The notes under the pieces are model-generated. The model saw nothing but the letters and a program-made list of their open reading frames with translations, did no database searches and was not told the origin of the DNA. From Candidatus Methanoperedens nitratireducens (GTDB taxonomy: Archaea > Halobacteriota > Methanosarcinia > Methanosarcinales > Methanoperedenaceae): a stretch of DNA of 64,000 nucleotides. Of the stretch, positions 1 to 9,550 are shown piece by piece (positions within the stretch are counted from its first letter, which is position 1; every line of letters starts with the position of its first letter). Made by a program: the position numbers and the translations under genes. The stretch spans positions 1-64,000 of the forward strand of contig DYGR01000006.1 in the NCBI GenBank assembly GCA_020724545.1, written 5' to 3'.

Positions 1-2787
1 AGAGCTAACGATTCATATAACAACTGGGGACAAAACTCATCAATTTTAAGTGTTAGGACCGCTCAAGCCGCAGATACTACTCCGCCTGCTTCAGTATCTA
101 GTCCTGCCATGATGACAGGTAACTTCTATATAAATAATACATGGATCAATCCGGTAGATGCTGATTTCAGTTATGTATGGTTCAGGTACAGCAATGGCAC
201 TACTCTGCAGAACGTCAGTAAGCCTACTAACTACCTGAATCTCACCTGGTCACCACATTATACCCAGAATATCAGCGCACAGACTGTGGATACTTCTGGT
301 AACGTTAATCAGATGAAAGTGTGGTTCAATGCCACTATACCCAACAATGCCCCAGCACAATCACAGATCGGAAACAAAGCTGTAGATGAAGGGCAACTGC
401 TGACCTTCACAGTAACAGCAACAGATGCTGATAATGATGCTGTAACCCATGGTACTAATGCCACAAAAGGGAGCTTCAACACGGCTACAGGTGAGTTCTC
501 CTGGACACCAGACTATGGAGATGCGGGAGTTTATATATGGTATTTCAATTCAAGCGATGGCTACGGTGGAGTTGCGAGTGAAACAATAACCGTAACAGTA
601 AACGACATACAGTTATCTATTACTTCATCCCTGCCATCATCAGATCCTACAACTACACAGGGCGAAGCGCAGAGCTTCAGCATAACCCTGAATAGAACTG
701 CTAATGTATCATGGTACATGAACGGTGCTCAGGTTCAGACCAATACAAGCGTTACTTCAGCAAGCTATGCCGATTCTACAGCAAGCATTGGTACATACAA
801 CGTTACAGCTATTGCCAGTGATAGCTATGACTCAGTATCCAGAACCTGGATCTGGAGTGTTATCGAGCAGCCTGCGTATAATGTGAGCGGCTATGTATTC
901 GATAATTATGGCTCAGGACTGGGAGGTGTTCTGGTACAGAACGGCAGCAGCCAGAGCATTACAACAGCATCTGGTTATTACTTGATAACCGGTCTGCTCA
1001 ATGGTACCTATAATTTCAGCTATTCTAAAGCCGGATTTGACACTGGCTATTTAGAAATTACAATCAGCGGCACAGATATCGTGAATGCGAACAGAACGAT
1101 CTACGATACCACTCCGCCGGCAAGTATTGACAGCATTGCCGCTGCCTCTGCACCCCTGTATATAAACTGGACATGGACAGACCCGGCAGATGCTGACCTT
1201 AACCATGTAGAGGTGTACATCGATGGCACTTTCAAGAGCAATGTAACAAAGGGAGTGCAGCACTACAATGCAACCTACTTCAAACCCAGCTCGACACATA
1301 CAATATCGACACGCACAGTGGATATATATGGAAATATGAACATGACCTGGATAAACAATACAGCAACTACCGCATCAGCGTACACCTATGTGTCTGGCTT
1401 CCTGGATATCACAGGCACGGTCACGGACTTTAGCAGTGCCCAGAGCGACAGCGACGGAGGGGCTTCTGCCATGTTCTCAGAATCGCCATCTGGAGGAGGA
1501 AGTAGAGACAATTATACCTATGTGACAGGTTACACTGCTTCAAATGGTACAGTTACGAACTTTGCAGGTATGCAGAGTGCAGGGGATGGTGCTTTTGCCA
1601 CGCTGACTGAAGGGGCAGTTACTTCATCCGCACAGCACAGGTGGACGTTTGATACAACCAATGAATTATGGACATCAAGCTATACCGCACCAGATAGTAG
1701 TGCTACAGTGACAATGAGCTTTAATCCAGCAGATGGAAACCCCCCGGGGAGTATCAATTCAAGCCTGGTGAGCAGTAAAGGTGGCGTCTATACCGCAACA
1801 ACGACCTGGACATCTCCTAACTTCACATGGACAAATGGAACACCTGCATCAGCACGCCTTGATTTTGACTGGAAAGTTGCAACCTATGATAAATCTGCAG
1901 ATACAGGCAGTTATTATGCTATCCTTGTCAAGCCAGATGGCTCCACGGCTCAGATATATCCCACAACTCCATTCAGCTCGACTGCCGCATGGTCGACAAA
2001 ATCAAACACAACTGTTTCAGTTGATGATTTTACCCAGAGCGGGAATTACAGCTTGAGGCTTGTGGCAGTTCTAAAAACACAAGAAAGCGCATCTGCTGTG
2101 GAAGTGGGATGGGATAATCCGACCCTTACGCTTAATTACACATCCTACAGGCTGGATATAACCACAGATACAGCCTCTGTTCCTGCAGATGAAAACTACT
2201 ACCTTGAGATAAACTACAGCCGGGATACAGGCGAGAAAGGCTATGATCTATATGTCTTCAACGGCACGGCATGGAACAACAGGGGCAGCCTGGATTCAAT
2301 CGCCTGGACTGTATTCAATATCTCATTAAGCGATCAGGAATACAATAATGGAAACCCGCGCATCAGATATGTCGATCAGACCCCGGCAGGAATTACGCAG
2401 GGGAATCTGTACATAGACTACCAGCGCATCCACGGCTTCACACCCGTTCCACCAGCCTACAGCCTTAACATAACTACAAATATCACAGATATACCCGATG
2501 CCAGTACCCACATACTCCAGTTAAGATACAATGTCCTGGATGATGACTTCGTACTGCAGATCTGGAACGGATCCGCATGGAACAGCAGGACAATCCTGAA
2601 TGACACTTCGCCGTCCTACCGCAACATCACTCTGTTTCCCGAAGAGTTAATCCCATATAGAATCCTTGCGGGCAGTGCGGGAAGTATAAATAGTTACTAT
2701 GTGCTTGTTCGCTATCTAGACCTGAATGCGAACACAGCACAGCAGGGCAGGCTTTACCTGGACTACCAGAGGGTTTACAGTGAATAG
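1..2787 (+). CDS. Large secreted beta-sandwich surface protein, 5' end cut by window
   Basis: The reading frame is open from base 1, so the gene begins upstream; the Met at 109 lies inside a domain and is not the start. The visible 928 residues contain, in order, the tail of a fibronectin-III-like domain, a module with the text GNFYINNTW, a cadherin/Ig-like domain (around 120-200), a carboxypeptidase-regulatory-like module beginning GYVFDNYGSG (bases about 880-1110), another FN3-like stretch, and C-terminal beta-rich repeats each ending in a YLDYQR motif. There are many N-x-S/T sequons and almost no Cys or Lys, as in archaeal exported surface proteins. No haem motif or C-terminal membrane anchor is seen. 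Close relatives of two modules occur in this window (27061-29919 and 42694-44532). The next gene follows after 8 bases, so co-transcription is likely. Role inferred: S-layer, sheath or adhesin-type structural protein. Confidence 0.8.
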   Translation, partial: RANDSYNNWGQNSSILSVRTAQAADTTPPASVSSPAMMTGNFYINNTWINPVDADFSYVWFRYSNGTTLQNVSKPTNYLNLTWSPHYTQNISAQTVDTSGNVNQMKVWFNATIPNNAPAQSQIGNKAVDEGQLLTFTVTATDADNDAVTHGTNATKGSFNTATGEFSWTPDYGDAGVYIWYFNSSDGYGGVASETITVTVNDIQLSITSSLPSSDPTTTQGEAQSFSITLNRTANVSWYMNGAQVQTNTSVTSASYADSTASIGTYNVTAIASDSYDSVSRTWIWSVIEQPAYNVSGYVFDNYGSGLGGVLVQNGSSQSITTASGYYLITGLLNGTYNFSYSKAGFDTGYLEITISGTDIVNANRTIYDTTPPASIDSIAAASAPLYINWTWTDPADADLNHVEVYIDGTFKSNVTKGVQHYNATYFKPSSTHTISTRTVDIYGNMNMTWINNTATTASAYTYVSGFLDITGTVTDFSSAQSDSDGGASAMFSESPSGGGSRDNYTYVTGYTASNGTVTNFAGMQSAGDGAFATLTEGAVTSSAQHRWTFDTTNELWTSSYTAPDSSATVTMSFNPADGNPPGSINSSLVSSKGGVYTATTTWTSPNFTWTNGTPASARLDFDWKVATYDKSADTGSYYAILVKPDGSTAQIYPTTPFSSTAAWSTKSNTTVSVDDFTQSGNYSLRLVAVLKTQESASAVEVGWDNPTLTLNYTSYRLDITTDTASVPADENYYLEINYSRDTGEKGYDLYVFNGTAWNNRGSLDSIAWTVFNISLSDQEYNNGNPRIRYVDQTPAGITQGNLYIDYQRIHGFTPVPPAYSLNITTNITDIPDASTHILQLRYNVLDDDFVLQIWNGSAWNSRTILNDTSPSYRNITLFPEELIPYRILAGSAGSINSYYVLVRYLDLNANTAQQGRLYLDYQRVYSE

Positions 2788-2795
2788 GTGATAAA

Positions 2796-3686
2796 ATGAA
2801 AGAAAAAATTGCAGCTTTCAGTGCTATCCTGCTGGGTATGGTAGTTGGATTATTCGCAACCGTATCTCTGGTAATCGATGCCTTTATTCTCGATAACCTG
2901 ACAGGTACTTTAATAGATCTTGTTATAATGGGATTCTCCTACCTGACAGCGTGGATCGGGATTCGATATGTGCTCATGGAGAAAATCGCTAAAGATAAAC
3001 TGGACAAAGAATGGGACTATAAGGTTAAACCTCTTACCAACATGCTTACAGATACCATCGGGCGCCTCAATGCAATGGAATTGGAGGTCATGAGGACCAA
3101 CCGTAAAATTGATACCTCTCTTGATTACATAACCAGAATGCAGGACATGGATGCCTCCTCGGTATACATATTCCCTGGTGCATCTTTTAAATTCATATCT
3201 AAAGCTCTTATCCTTATAGTCTTTACCTTCTCTGCACTGGTCTATGTATCTGAGTACCCGCTGGGCATTGTTCATTACTTCATTATGGTGATCTATTTAT
3301 TATGGTGGGCATTATTCACCTCGGAGTACAATCTATTTGATAACAAGACGGCATGGGTATGGGCGCTTATCCCTATTATGACAGTACCTTTTCTTGGCAT
3401 TATCCTGGATTCTACCCTGGGACCAAATAATATGATAGGCATTCTGTTCTTTTTTATGTTCATCTATGCCTATTCCTACTATTCGTGGTCGGCCTATGTT
3501 ACCACCGGATTTAAGCTGATTGATATAAACAAGGTCAAGGGGTATATCATGAGCCACGCCGACACTTACATGCAACAAAATGAGATCAAGACTAAGGTAA
3601 CCAGGATAAACAGGAAATGGATCGATGCCGGAATCCTGTTATGTATAGCGATCGCAGGAGCAATCGCAGTCTGGATGTTTATTTAA
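2796..3686 (+). CDS. Multi-pass membrane protein of unknown function
   Basis: The protein has 296 residues. Two hydrophobic segments lie near residues 8-30 and 38-60, then a charged, probably helical cytoplasmic stretch (about 62-130), then four or five further hydrophobic segments (about 135-225 and 272-295). The stretch with WW, LFD, a Pro-rich helix and a YxTTG motif also occurs in the 481-residue membrane protein at 46816-48261, so the two look like distant paralogues. It starts 8 bases after the surface protein stop and probably shares its transcript. It converges with hisS, leaving only 34 bases between stops. I do not recognise a named family. Confidence 0.75.
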   Translation: MKEKIAAFSAILLGMVVGLFATVSLVIDAFILDNLTGTLIDLVIMGFSYLTAWIGIRYVLMEKIAKDKLDKEWDYKVKPLTNMLTDTIGRLNAMELEVMRTNRKIDTSLDYITRMQDMDASSVYIFPGASFKFISKALILIVFTFSALVYVSEYPLGIVHYFIMVIYLLWWALFTSEYNLFDNKTAWVWALIPIMTVPFLGIILDSTLGPNNMIGILFFFMFIYAYSYYSWSAYVTTGFKLIDINKVKGYIMSHADTYMQQNEIKTKVTRINRKWIDAGILLCIAIAGAIAVWMFI

Positions 3687-3720
3687 AATGCTCGGTCCGG
3701 TGCGACAAGAAGCTGCATCA

Positions 3721-4953
3721 TTATCCGCTCAATCTCCACGCCACTTCCTCTACAGTAAGCAGCACCTGCTCCCCGGTCTTCATATCCTTAAGTGCAACCT
3801 TTCCAGCATCAAGCTCATTCCTTCCCACGATCACAACATGGCTGGCACCTATTGTATTGGCATACGACATCTGGTCTTTGAACTTCCGCCCCATCACATC
3901 AACATACGTCGCCACATGCTCCCTGAGCCTCTTTGCGATGACAATCGCCTCTTTGCGTGTGTCCTCAAAAGAGATTACCGCAATGCGCTTTGTATCGGCG
4001 GGTTTTACCTCGCATATCTCCATGATCCTGTCAAACCCTATAGCATAGCCTGTTGAGGGCGTATCCTCTCCTCCGAACAACTGGGCAAGTCGGTATGAGC
4101 CTCCGCCGCATACCTGGTTCTGCGCTCCAAGGCCCTCACAGTATATCTCAAACACCATGCCTGTATAATAGTCAAGACCCCTTGCGATCCCAAGATCCAC
4201 CTGGTATTCAAGCCCGTAAACATCCAGAAGCGAAAGCAGGGTCTCGAATTGTGAAATTACCTCGATATCCCCCACCAGCTCCCGCGCCTCTGGCATTGCA
4301 TTGATGCCCCTGAGCCCGATCAGGCGGAACAGCTTGCCCTTCACTTCATCAGGCGCTCTGATCTCATCAAGAAAATCCTCAAGTCCTTTATCATCCTTTT
4401 TATCCACCAGCCGCATGATCTTGCTCTGATGCCCGGATGGGATATCCTTCAGCAGGGCGCGCACGATCCCGAGATGCCCGACATGCAGGTCCCCCCTGAC
4501 ACCAATGCTGTTTAGCATCTTAACCGACAGTGCGATAACCTCGGCATCTGATTCAGGACGGGCGCTTCCTATGATCTCAACACCGAACTGGAAAAATTCA
4601 CGAAAGCGCCCTTTCTGGGGGCGCTCGTACCTGAAACAATTATCAAAATAATAGAATTTCAGGGGTTTTGGAGACCTCTGAAGCTCTTCAATGTACATCC
4701 TTATGACCGGTGCTGTGAGCTCAGGGCGCAGCGTGATCTCACGGCCTCCCTTATCTTTGAAGTTATAGATCTCACCCAGGATTCCCTCACCAGATTTTAT
4801 TGTAAAAAGCTCGATGTGCTCAAAGGTAGGTGTCTTTATCTCCCCGTATCCCCATCGTACGGCAACCTCACGTAACCTGTTCTCAGCATACCTTCGCTTT
4901 GCCATCTCATCAGGCAGGAAATCACGCGTACCTCTGGGTCTGTGGAATTCCAT
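3721..4953 (-). CDS. hisS: Histidyl-tRNA synthetase
   Basis: Class II aminoacyl-tRNA synthetase charging tRNA-His, 410 residues, a normal archaeal length. The N-terminus carries the typical [11 protein letters not shown] motif, followed by motif 2 ([16 protein letters not shown]), the histidine-binding signature [11 protein letters not shown] near residue 265, motif 3 (GYAIGFDRI), and a C-terminal anticodon-binding alpha/beta domain. I chose the ATG at 4953 rather than the TTG one codon earlier because GGAAG lies at a suitable distance upstream. Housekeeping gene, cytoplasmic, apparently single. Confidence 0.97.
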   Translation of the reverse strand: MEFHRPRGTRDFLPDEMAKRRYAENRLREVAVRWGYGEIKTPTFEHIELFTIKSGEGILGEIYNFKDKGGREITLRPELTAPVIRMYIEELQRSPKPLKFYYFDNCFRYERPQKGRFREFFQFGVEIIGSARPESDAEVIALSVKMLNSIGVRGDLHVGHLGIVRALLKDIPSGHQSKIMRLVDKKDDKGLEDFLDEIRAPDEVKGKLFRLIGLRGINAMPEARELVGDIEVISQFETLLSLLDVYGLEYQVDLGIARGLDYYTGMVFEIYCEGLGAQNQVCGGGSYRLAQLFGGEDTPSTGYAIGFDRIMEICEVKPADTKRIAVISFEDTRKEAIVIAKRLREHVATYVDVMGRKFKDQMSYANTIGASHVVIVGRNELDAGKVALKDMKTGEQVLLTVEEVAWRLSG

Positions 4954-5186
4954 CAATATACTTCCTTTCGCCCCCGTGTTACGGCTTATTCATTTATAAA
5001 GTCTTCCCAACAGTGATTTATTTAAGAAATATGAAAGAGTAATTTTGGAAAACGTACCTTTAACCCGGCAGCATATTAACTATTAAAATATATAACTCTT
5101 ATTTCTATAACTATATCATAATAATTGTTACCATACGACAATAAGTATTTTAAGCAATGATTACCGTACATAGTACAGGTGACCTG

Positions 5187-6116
5187 ATGTATAAAACTCC
5201 TCTTATCTTATTAATTTTAATTACAGCCCTATCAGGCTGTATAGGCTCTGATTCCTCGACCGATAACGCTCTGATGGAAGTACAAAAATTCGAACGTGCG
5301 AATTCCGACCTTGATGGACGGATCGCTGATGTGAAATTTGACAGGGATTATATGATAGCAGGTGAAACAATCACTGCAGAACTTATTATAGTAAATACAG
5401 GTACAGAAGTAATTAATAGCGAGACTATCGAGATAAAAGCTAAAGTAAAATCACTGGAGAGTTTCCTTACAAATCTTTACTTAAAGATCATGAATGATGA
5501 GGAGAAAACAAGGACTTTTACAATGGACTTCAATGAGGAGATCCAGCCTGGCACCGCTAAACCGATAAGTGCTGTCTTCCGGACACAGAAGGAGATGCAG
5601 GGAAGAGGGCTTGCAGGCACATATGAGATCACGATCATCTTATCAGTCAATGGCCAGAAGGTAGATGCAAAGGCATTTCAGATAACACTTCACTCAGGTG
5701 AGCCCAGGGAATTCACACCTACCCCGACTCCTGCTTCAACACCAACACCTGCACTAACCATAACTCCAGTTATAACCCCAACACTAACGCCTGCTCCCAC
5801 TCCAACTCCCACACCTGAACCAGTTGTGGTAGCCACTCCAACCGGAGCATACACAGAAGTTAGAATAGTTTCTCCCGATAAATTCGGTGTTAATCAGGTA
5901 CAGATAAACGCAGGTGATGAGATCGTCTGGCTCAATCGAGAGGACGAAATATACACTCTTGTTGAATTAGATAATAAAATAGGCAATATTACCCTAACTT
6001 CTAGAGCAAACTATACTTTCACTACAACAGGTAATTACCGTTTAGCTCTGACAAGGCCCAGTTTAAGGACAGTACCCAGCGTGCTCACAGTCACTGTTAG
6101 TGCCAGTGAAAATTAG
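5187..6116 (+). CDS. Lipoprotein with degenerate cupredoxin-like domain
   Basis: The start at 5187 is preceded by AGGTGA with a 4-base gap; the upstream ATG at 5157 would put ten odd residues before the signal peptide. The 309-residue product has a lipobox (TALSGC), a beta-sandwich domain with CARDB/Ig character (about 40-170), a Pro/Thr linker (about 175-220) made of PTPT-type repeats, and a C-terminal domain of about 85 residues. That domain has the strand pattern of a plastocyanin-type cupredoxin (INAGDEIVWLNRE, then YTFTTTGNYRL), but the Cys and His copper ligands are absent, so it should not bind a blue copper centre. It is predicted to be anchored outside the membrane. Its stop lies 7 bases before asnB. 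Confidence 0.8.
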   Translation: MYKTPLILLILITALSGCIGSDSSTDNALMEVQKFERANSDLDGRIADVKFDRDYMIAGETITAELIIVNTGTEVINSETIEIKAKVKSLESFLTNLYLKIMNDEEKTRTFTMDFNEEIQPGTAKPISAVFRTQKEMQGRGLAGTYEITIILSVNGQKVDAKAFQITLHSGEPREFTPTPTPASTPTPALTITPVITPTLTPAPTPTPTPEPVVVATPTGAYTEVRIVSPDKFGVNQVQINAGDEIVWLNREDEIYTLVELDNKIGNITLTSRANYTFTTTGNYRLALTRPSLRTVPSVLTVTVSASEN

Positions 6117-6123
6117 AGCCACC

Positions 6124-7482
6124 ATGTGCGGCATAGCAGGCGCGGCAGGATATGACTCAGGAGTATTGACCAGGAAAATGCTAGAAGCAATAAAGCACAG
6201 GGGACCAGACGGCTGCGGTACATATTCTTTTGACGATATAACAATCGGCAACGTCCTGCTCAAAATTACAGGTAGCAGAGGCCAGCCAATCCACAACAAG
6301 GGCGCGCTCACATATAACGGGGAGATCTATAATTTCACAGAGATAGCAGAAAAGCTTGGCATGATAACAGACTCAGATACTGAGACGCTTTTTAACTTAA
6401 TCGAATCGACTGGCGTGGAGGCTGCAATCGAAGAACTGGATGGTGACTACGCATTCGCCTGTGTATCTGATGATAGACTACAGCTTGTGCGCGACCCTGT
6501 GGGCGTGAAGCCGCTTTATTATGGCAGCACTGGAGCATTATTTGCCTTTGCCTCAGAGAAAAAAGCATTATCTGCAATCGGAATGAGAGAGATTCATACA
6601 CTCAGGCCAGGACACCTGCTCTCTTACAGCAGCGGCAAGCTCATCGAGAAAAAAGTGACCGGATTCGTACCGGGTGAGCGGATTACTGATGAGAACATAG
6701 CATCAGAAAAACTATTCCATACAATAGAGCGGGCGGTGAAAAAGCGCAGCTACACATCATCTGCGATCGCATTCTCAGGCGGCCTTGATAGCTCTCTTAT
6801 TGCTGCACTGTGTCCTGAGGCAGAATTGTATTCAGTGGGAGTGGCAGGCTCGCACGATATACAACAGGCAAAAAAAGCAGCACAGCTCCTTGGCTCTGAG
6901 GATAAACTGCACCTGCATGAACTCACGATAGAAGAGGTAGAGTCTGCGATCCCTTATGTAATAAGAGCGGTTGAGTCGGCAGATCCACTAAAAATAAGTA
7001 TTGCCATGCCGCTGTTCTTCGCATCAAAAGACGCACATGATAACGGCATTCGTGTTATGCTCTCAGGCCAGGGTGCGGATGAGCTGTTTGCCGGGTATAA
7101 ACGATATGAATCCATGAGCCCTGATGAACTTGAAAAGGCGCTAAGGTGCGACCTTTATAAAATAGCAGAGAATAACCTTGAGAGGGATGATGCCGCTACT
7201 ATGGCAAATGCAGTTGAGCTTCGGGTGCCGTACCTTGACAGGGAAGTTGTGGAACTGGCCCTGGCGATTGCCCCGGAGCTTAAAATACATAATAATCAGA
7301 GGAAATACATACTCAGATTGTCTGCCGGGAAGCTCCTTCCTGATGAGCTTGTCTTGAAGGAAAAAAGAGCGGCACAGTACAGCAGCGGGATCTATTCGGC
7401 ACTTGAGAAGCTCGCAAAGAGAAGTGGATACAGAGGAGAGCGATTCTTAGGAAGATACCTGGAAGAGTTTGAGCTTGATTGA
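6124..7482 (+). CDS. asnB: Asparagine synthetase, glutamine-hydrolysing
   Basis: Converts aspartate to asparagine using glutamine and ATP. I chose the start at 6124 because it gives MCGIAG, placing the class II glutamine amidotransferase nucleophile at Cys2; an ATG at 6100 would bury it. The N-terminal amidotransferase domain spans about 1-170 (NGEIYN and YAFA are visible). The synthetase domain has the PP-loop SGGLDSS near residue 220 and SGQGADELFAGY near residue 320. At 452 residues it is a compact archaeal AsnB. No Shine-Dalgarno is obvious in the 7-base gap to the lipoprotein gene, so translation may be coupled. Confidence 0.93.
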   Translation: MCGIAGAAGYDSGVLTRKMLEAIKHRGPDGCGTYSFDDITIGNVLLKITGSRGQPIHNKGALTYNGEIYNFTEIAEKLGMITDSDTETLFNLIESTGVEAAIEELDGDYAFACVSDDRLQLVRDPVGVKPLYYGSTGALFAFASEKKALSAIGMREIHTLRPGHLLSYSSGKLIEKKVTGFVPGERITDENIASEKLFHTIERAVKKRSYTSSAIAFSGGLDSSLIAALCPEAELYSVGVAGSHDIQQAKKAAQLLGSEDKLHLHELTIEEVESAIPYVIRAVESADPLKISIAMPLFFASKDAHDNGIRVMLSGQGADELFAGYKRYESMSPDELEKALRCDLYKIAENNLERDDAATMANAVELRVPYLDREVVELALAIAPELKIHNNQRKYILRLSAGKLLPDELVLKEKRAAQYSSGIYSALEKLAKRSGYRGERFLGRYLEEFELD

Positions 7483-7651
7483 GAGGGATCGAGAGGGGAG
7501 TGGAAAAATTTCGTTAATTTTAAATACAATGGTTATGTTAACTCCGAACCGATGGGCAGGCCATTCTTTTTTAAATAGCTTAACTCCCCCTCCCAACCTG
7601 TCCATCATACCAATTCATAGTAGCATGCCATAAGCCTTATAGTGTTGTAAC

Positions 7652-7658
7652 ATAAATA
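7652..7658 (+). promoter_or_regulatory. TATA-like box of the tRNA-Leu gene
   Basis: ATAAATA lies about 30 bases upstream of the tRNA 5' end, the spacing expected for an archaeal TATA box with transcription starting a few bases before the tRNA. The rest of 7483-7684 shows no gene. Confidence 0.5.
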
Positions 7659-7684
7659 GGCGATAACAATTCAGCATATATTTT

Positions 7685-7769
7685 GCGAGGGTTGCCAAGT
7701 CCGGTCAAAGGCGATAGGTTCAGGGCCTATTCTCGCAGGAGTTCGTGGGTTCAAATCCCATCCCTCGCA
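7685..7769 (+). tRNA. tRNA-Leu (anticodon CAG)
   Basis: The acceptor stem GCGAGGG pairs fully with CCCTCGC. The anticodon stem ATAGG/CCTAT encloses the loop TTCAGGG, so the anticodon is CAG, reading CUG leucine codons. A long variable arm (class II tRNA) precedes the T-arm GTGGG-TTCAAAT-CCCAT. The discriminator is A, as expected for leucine. There is no intron and CCA is not encoded. Length 85. Confidence 0.96.
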
Positions 7770-7780
7770 TCTAAAGCAGA

Positions 7781-7861
7781 GCGGCCCTCGGGCTGACAGA
7801 ACGTGGGGTCAAGGGGTGAGCGCAAGCTCCTGCCGAAAGAAAGGAGATAGCGAACCCCTTG
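7781..7861 (+). ncRNA. Nested stem-loops at the tnpB left side, possibly omegaRNA-like
   Basis: A small hairpin, CGGCC/GGCTG (7782-7786 with 7791-7795), is followed by an 8-bp outer stem, CAAGGGGT (7810-7817) with ACCCCTTG (7854-7861). The outer stem encloses an inner hairpin CTCCT/AGGAG (7827-7831 with 7842-7846) whose 10-base loop is GCCGAAAGAA. The identical loop recurs on a related stem at the element's right end. The outer stem, with the preceding ACGT-GGGGT, recurs beside the broken tnpB at 20706-20760. Transcription is not shown; it could also be a DNA hairpin recognised during transposition. Confidence 0.5.
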
Positions 7862-7918
7862 GAATAAGAACTATGGAAAGCATAACAAGAATGGTAGCTG
7901 AAGAAAAAAGCTACAACC

Positions 7919-8002
7919 GTCCAAGAAGTAACAGTTAATCAGCCACCTACACATATATACGTATTCAAGATAATAATAGTTATTGTCCAAGAAATACCGT
8001 TA
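7919..8002 (+). repeat. Imperfect direct repeat upstream of tnpB
   Basis: GTCCAAGAAGTAACAGTTA (7919-7937) and GTCCAAGAAATACCGTTA (7985-8002) differ at a few positions. The second copy runs into the tnpB start codon. A 6-bp hairpin, GTAGCT/AGCTAC, lies just before the first copy (7894-7914). Function unknown. Confidence 0.5.
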
Positions 8003-9510
8003 TGAAAACTACAACTCCATCATTTATATTAGAACTACCATTAAAAACAACTCCTGTACAGGAATCCACGATACTGGTCCGTCTGGATGCAGGAAGGCAG
8101 TTATACAATGCGTGTCTTGGGGAAAGCAGGAAGCGTCTTGATCTATTGAGGCAGTCAAAAGAGTTTCAAGAAATAAGAATACTTCCAAAAGGAAAAGAAA
8201 AAACCGAAGCGTTCAAAAGCCTGAACAGGAAATACGAGTTCACCGAATATGATATTCATCATTACGCTGCTGGAATAAGACATGGCTGGATTCAGGATCA
8301 TATCAATATCCATATAGCTCAGAAACTAGCCACAAGAGCCTTCAAAGCAGTCCAGAAAAAAGCATTCAGGAAAGCAAAGAACGTCAGGTTCAAAGGTAAG
8401 AACCAGTTCGATACGCTTGAAGGCAAAAACAACGAAACAGGATTGATCTTCAGGGACAATACCTTGTACTGGGCAGGTCTTGAGATACCCTGCATAATCG
8501 ATGATACGAACGAATTAATCTCATACGGTCTGAATCACGAAATCAAGTATTGCCGTATCGTCAGAAGAAAGATCAATTCAAAGAACAGGTTCTACGTACA
8601 GCTCATCCTTGAAGGAACTCCCTACCAGAACCCTGAAAATAAGATCGGTACAGAGGAAATCGGATTAGATGTAGGCCCCAGTACTATAGCTATAGTGGGA
8701 GATACAAAAGCCGAGCTAAAACAGTTTTGCAGCGATCTTGTTCCTAAACAGAAAGAGAAACGAAAGCTGCAAAGGAAACAGGACAGGCAGAGAAGGGCCA
8801 ACAACCCAGAGAATTATAACGAGAACGGTACTGTCAAGAAGGGTAAGAAGAAATGGAAGAAATCCAACCGTTATAAGAAAACAAGCAGCGAAGTTGCAGA
8901 ACTGGATAGAAAGCTTGCTGCCCACAGGAAATCCCTTCACGGAAACGATATCAACAATATCATAGCCATAGGAACGAGGATAAAAACAGAAATAATTCCT
9001 TATATAGCATGGCAGAAGATTTTTGGAAAATCAATTCAGGTAAGAGCACCATCAATGTTCATGAGTAGCCTCAAACGAAAAGCTGAGAATGCTGGAGGCT
9101 ACCTGATAAAATTCCCTACGAACACAACAAAACTATCTCAGGTATGCCATATCTGCGGTAATGCAGTTAAAAAACCGTTAAGCCAGAGGTGGCATATATG
9201 CTGCGGTATAAAGATGCAAAGAGACTTATACTCAGCATATCTGTGCAAATGTGTTGATACAGAAACAAGCACCCTTGATATAGCCAGAGCGAAACAACTT
9301 TGGCCAGGTCTGGAACCAGTCCTGAGCGAGGCGGTATCAAGGGTTATTCAATCTGCAAGTAGCGGGAAAGTTCCTGCTAGCTTTGGTCTGTATGGAAACC
9401 AGAGAAAGAGTGGATCGTCCGTTAAACCAGTCGCGGCTATAACTGAGGCCATGGATGATGTAATCCGAGATAATATCAATGAAGATGAGAGCCATGGAGA
9501 GGTTATATGA
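8002..9510 (+). CDS. tnpB: TnpB-family RNA-guided endonuclease
   Basis: IS605 accessory protein of the TnpB/Cas12-ancestor family, 502 residues and so longer than the usual 370-430. The N-terminal half is basic and predicted to bind RNA. The RuvC-I aspartate is in GLDVGPSTIAI (about 218), the probable RuvC-II glutamate in RIKTEII (about 330), and the RuvC-III aspartate in MQRDLYSAY (about 410). The zinc knuckle has CHIC, but the second pair is compressed to HICCG instead of CxxC. A C-terminal tail of about 85 residues after RuvC-III is unusual. The three acidic residues suggest an active nuclease. Family knowledge: TnpB cuts DNA guided by an omegaRNA made from the element's right end. Confidence 0.88.
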   Translation: MKTTTPSFILELPLKTTPVQESTILVRLDAGRQLYNACLGESRKRLDLLRQSKEFQEIRILPKGKEKTEAFKSLNRKYEFTEYDIHHYAAGIRHGWIQDHINIHIAQKLATRAFKAVQKKAFRKAKNVRFKGKNQFDTLEGKNNETGLIFRDNTLYWAGLEIPCIIDDTNELISYGLNHEIKYCRIVRRKINSKNRFYVQLILEGTPYQNPENKIGTEEIGLDVGPSTIAIVGDTKAELKQFCSDLVPKQKEKRKLQRKQDRQRRANNPENYNENGTVKKGKKKWKKSNRYKKTSSEVAELDRKLAAHRKSLHGNDINNIIAIGTRIKTEIIPYIAWQKIFGKSIQVRAPSMFMSSLKRKAENAGGYLIKFPTNTTKLSQVCHICGNAVKKPLSQRWHICCGIKMQRDLYSAYLCKCVDTETSTLDIARAKQLWPGLEPVLSEAVSRVIQSASSGKVPASFGLYGNQRKSGSSVKPVAAITEAMDDVIRDNINEDESHGEVI

Positions 9511-9550
9511 ACACTGGAATCTCCCGCCGAAAGAAGGGAGAGGTCTCAAC
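9511..9550 (+). ncRNA. Right-end hairpin of the tnpB element (putative omegaRNA 3' scaffold)
   Basis: The 6-bp stem TCTCCC/GGGAGA (9520-9525 with 9536-9541) carries the loop GCCGAAAGAA and is followed by GGTCTCAAC. This is the layout of known TnpB omegaRNA ends, where a GAATC-stem-loop is followed by the element end and the guide comes from flanking DNA. Here the guide would be read from 9551 onward, which is antisense to the DUF89 3' end. Confidence 0.55.

Larger units (their letters stand above)
7781..9550 (+). mobile_element. IS200/IS605-type element carrying tnpB only
   Basis: A tnpB gene without a tnpA Y1 transposase, bounded by structured ends. The left side holds nested stem-loops at 7781-7861, and the right side a hairpin at 9520-9541 followed by GGTCTCAAC. 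The right boundary is set at 9550 because the next base begins the stop codon of the convergent DUF89 gene. The left boundary is approximate; it lies between the tRNA (ends 7769) and about 7810. A helper transposase would be needed for movement. Confidence 0.6.
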
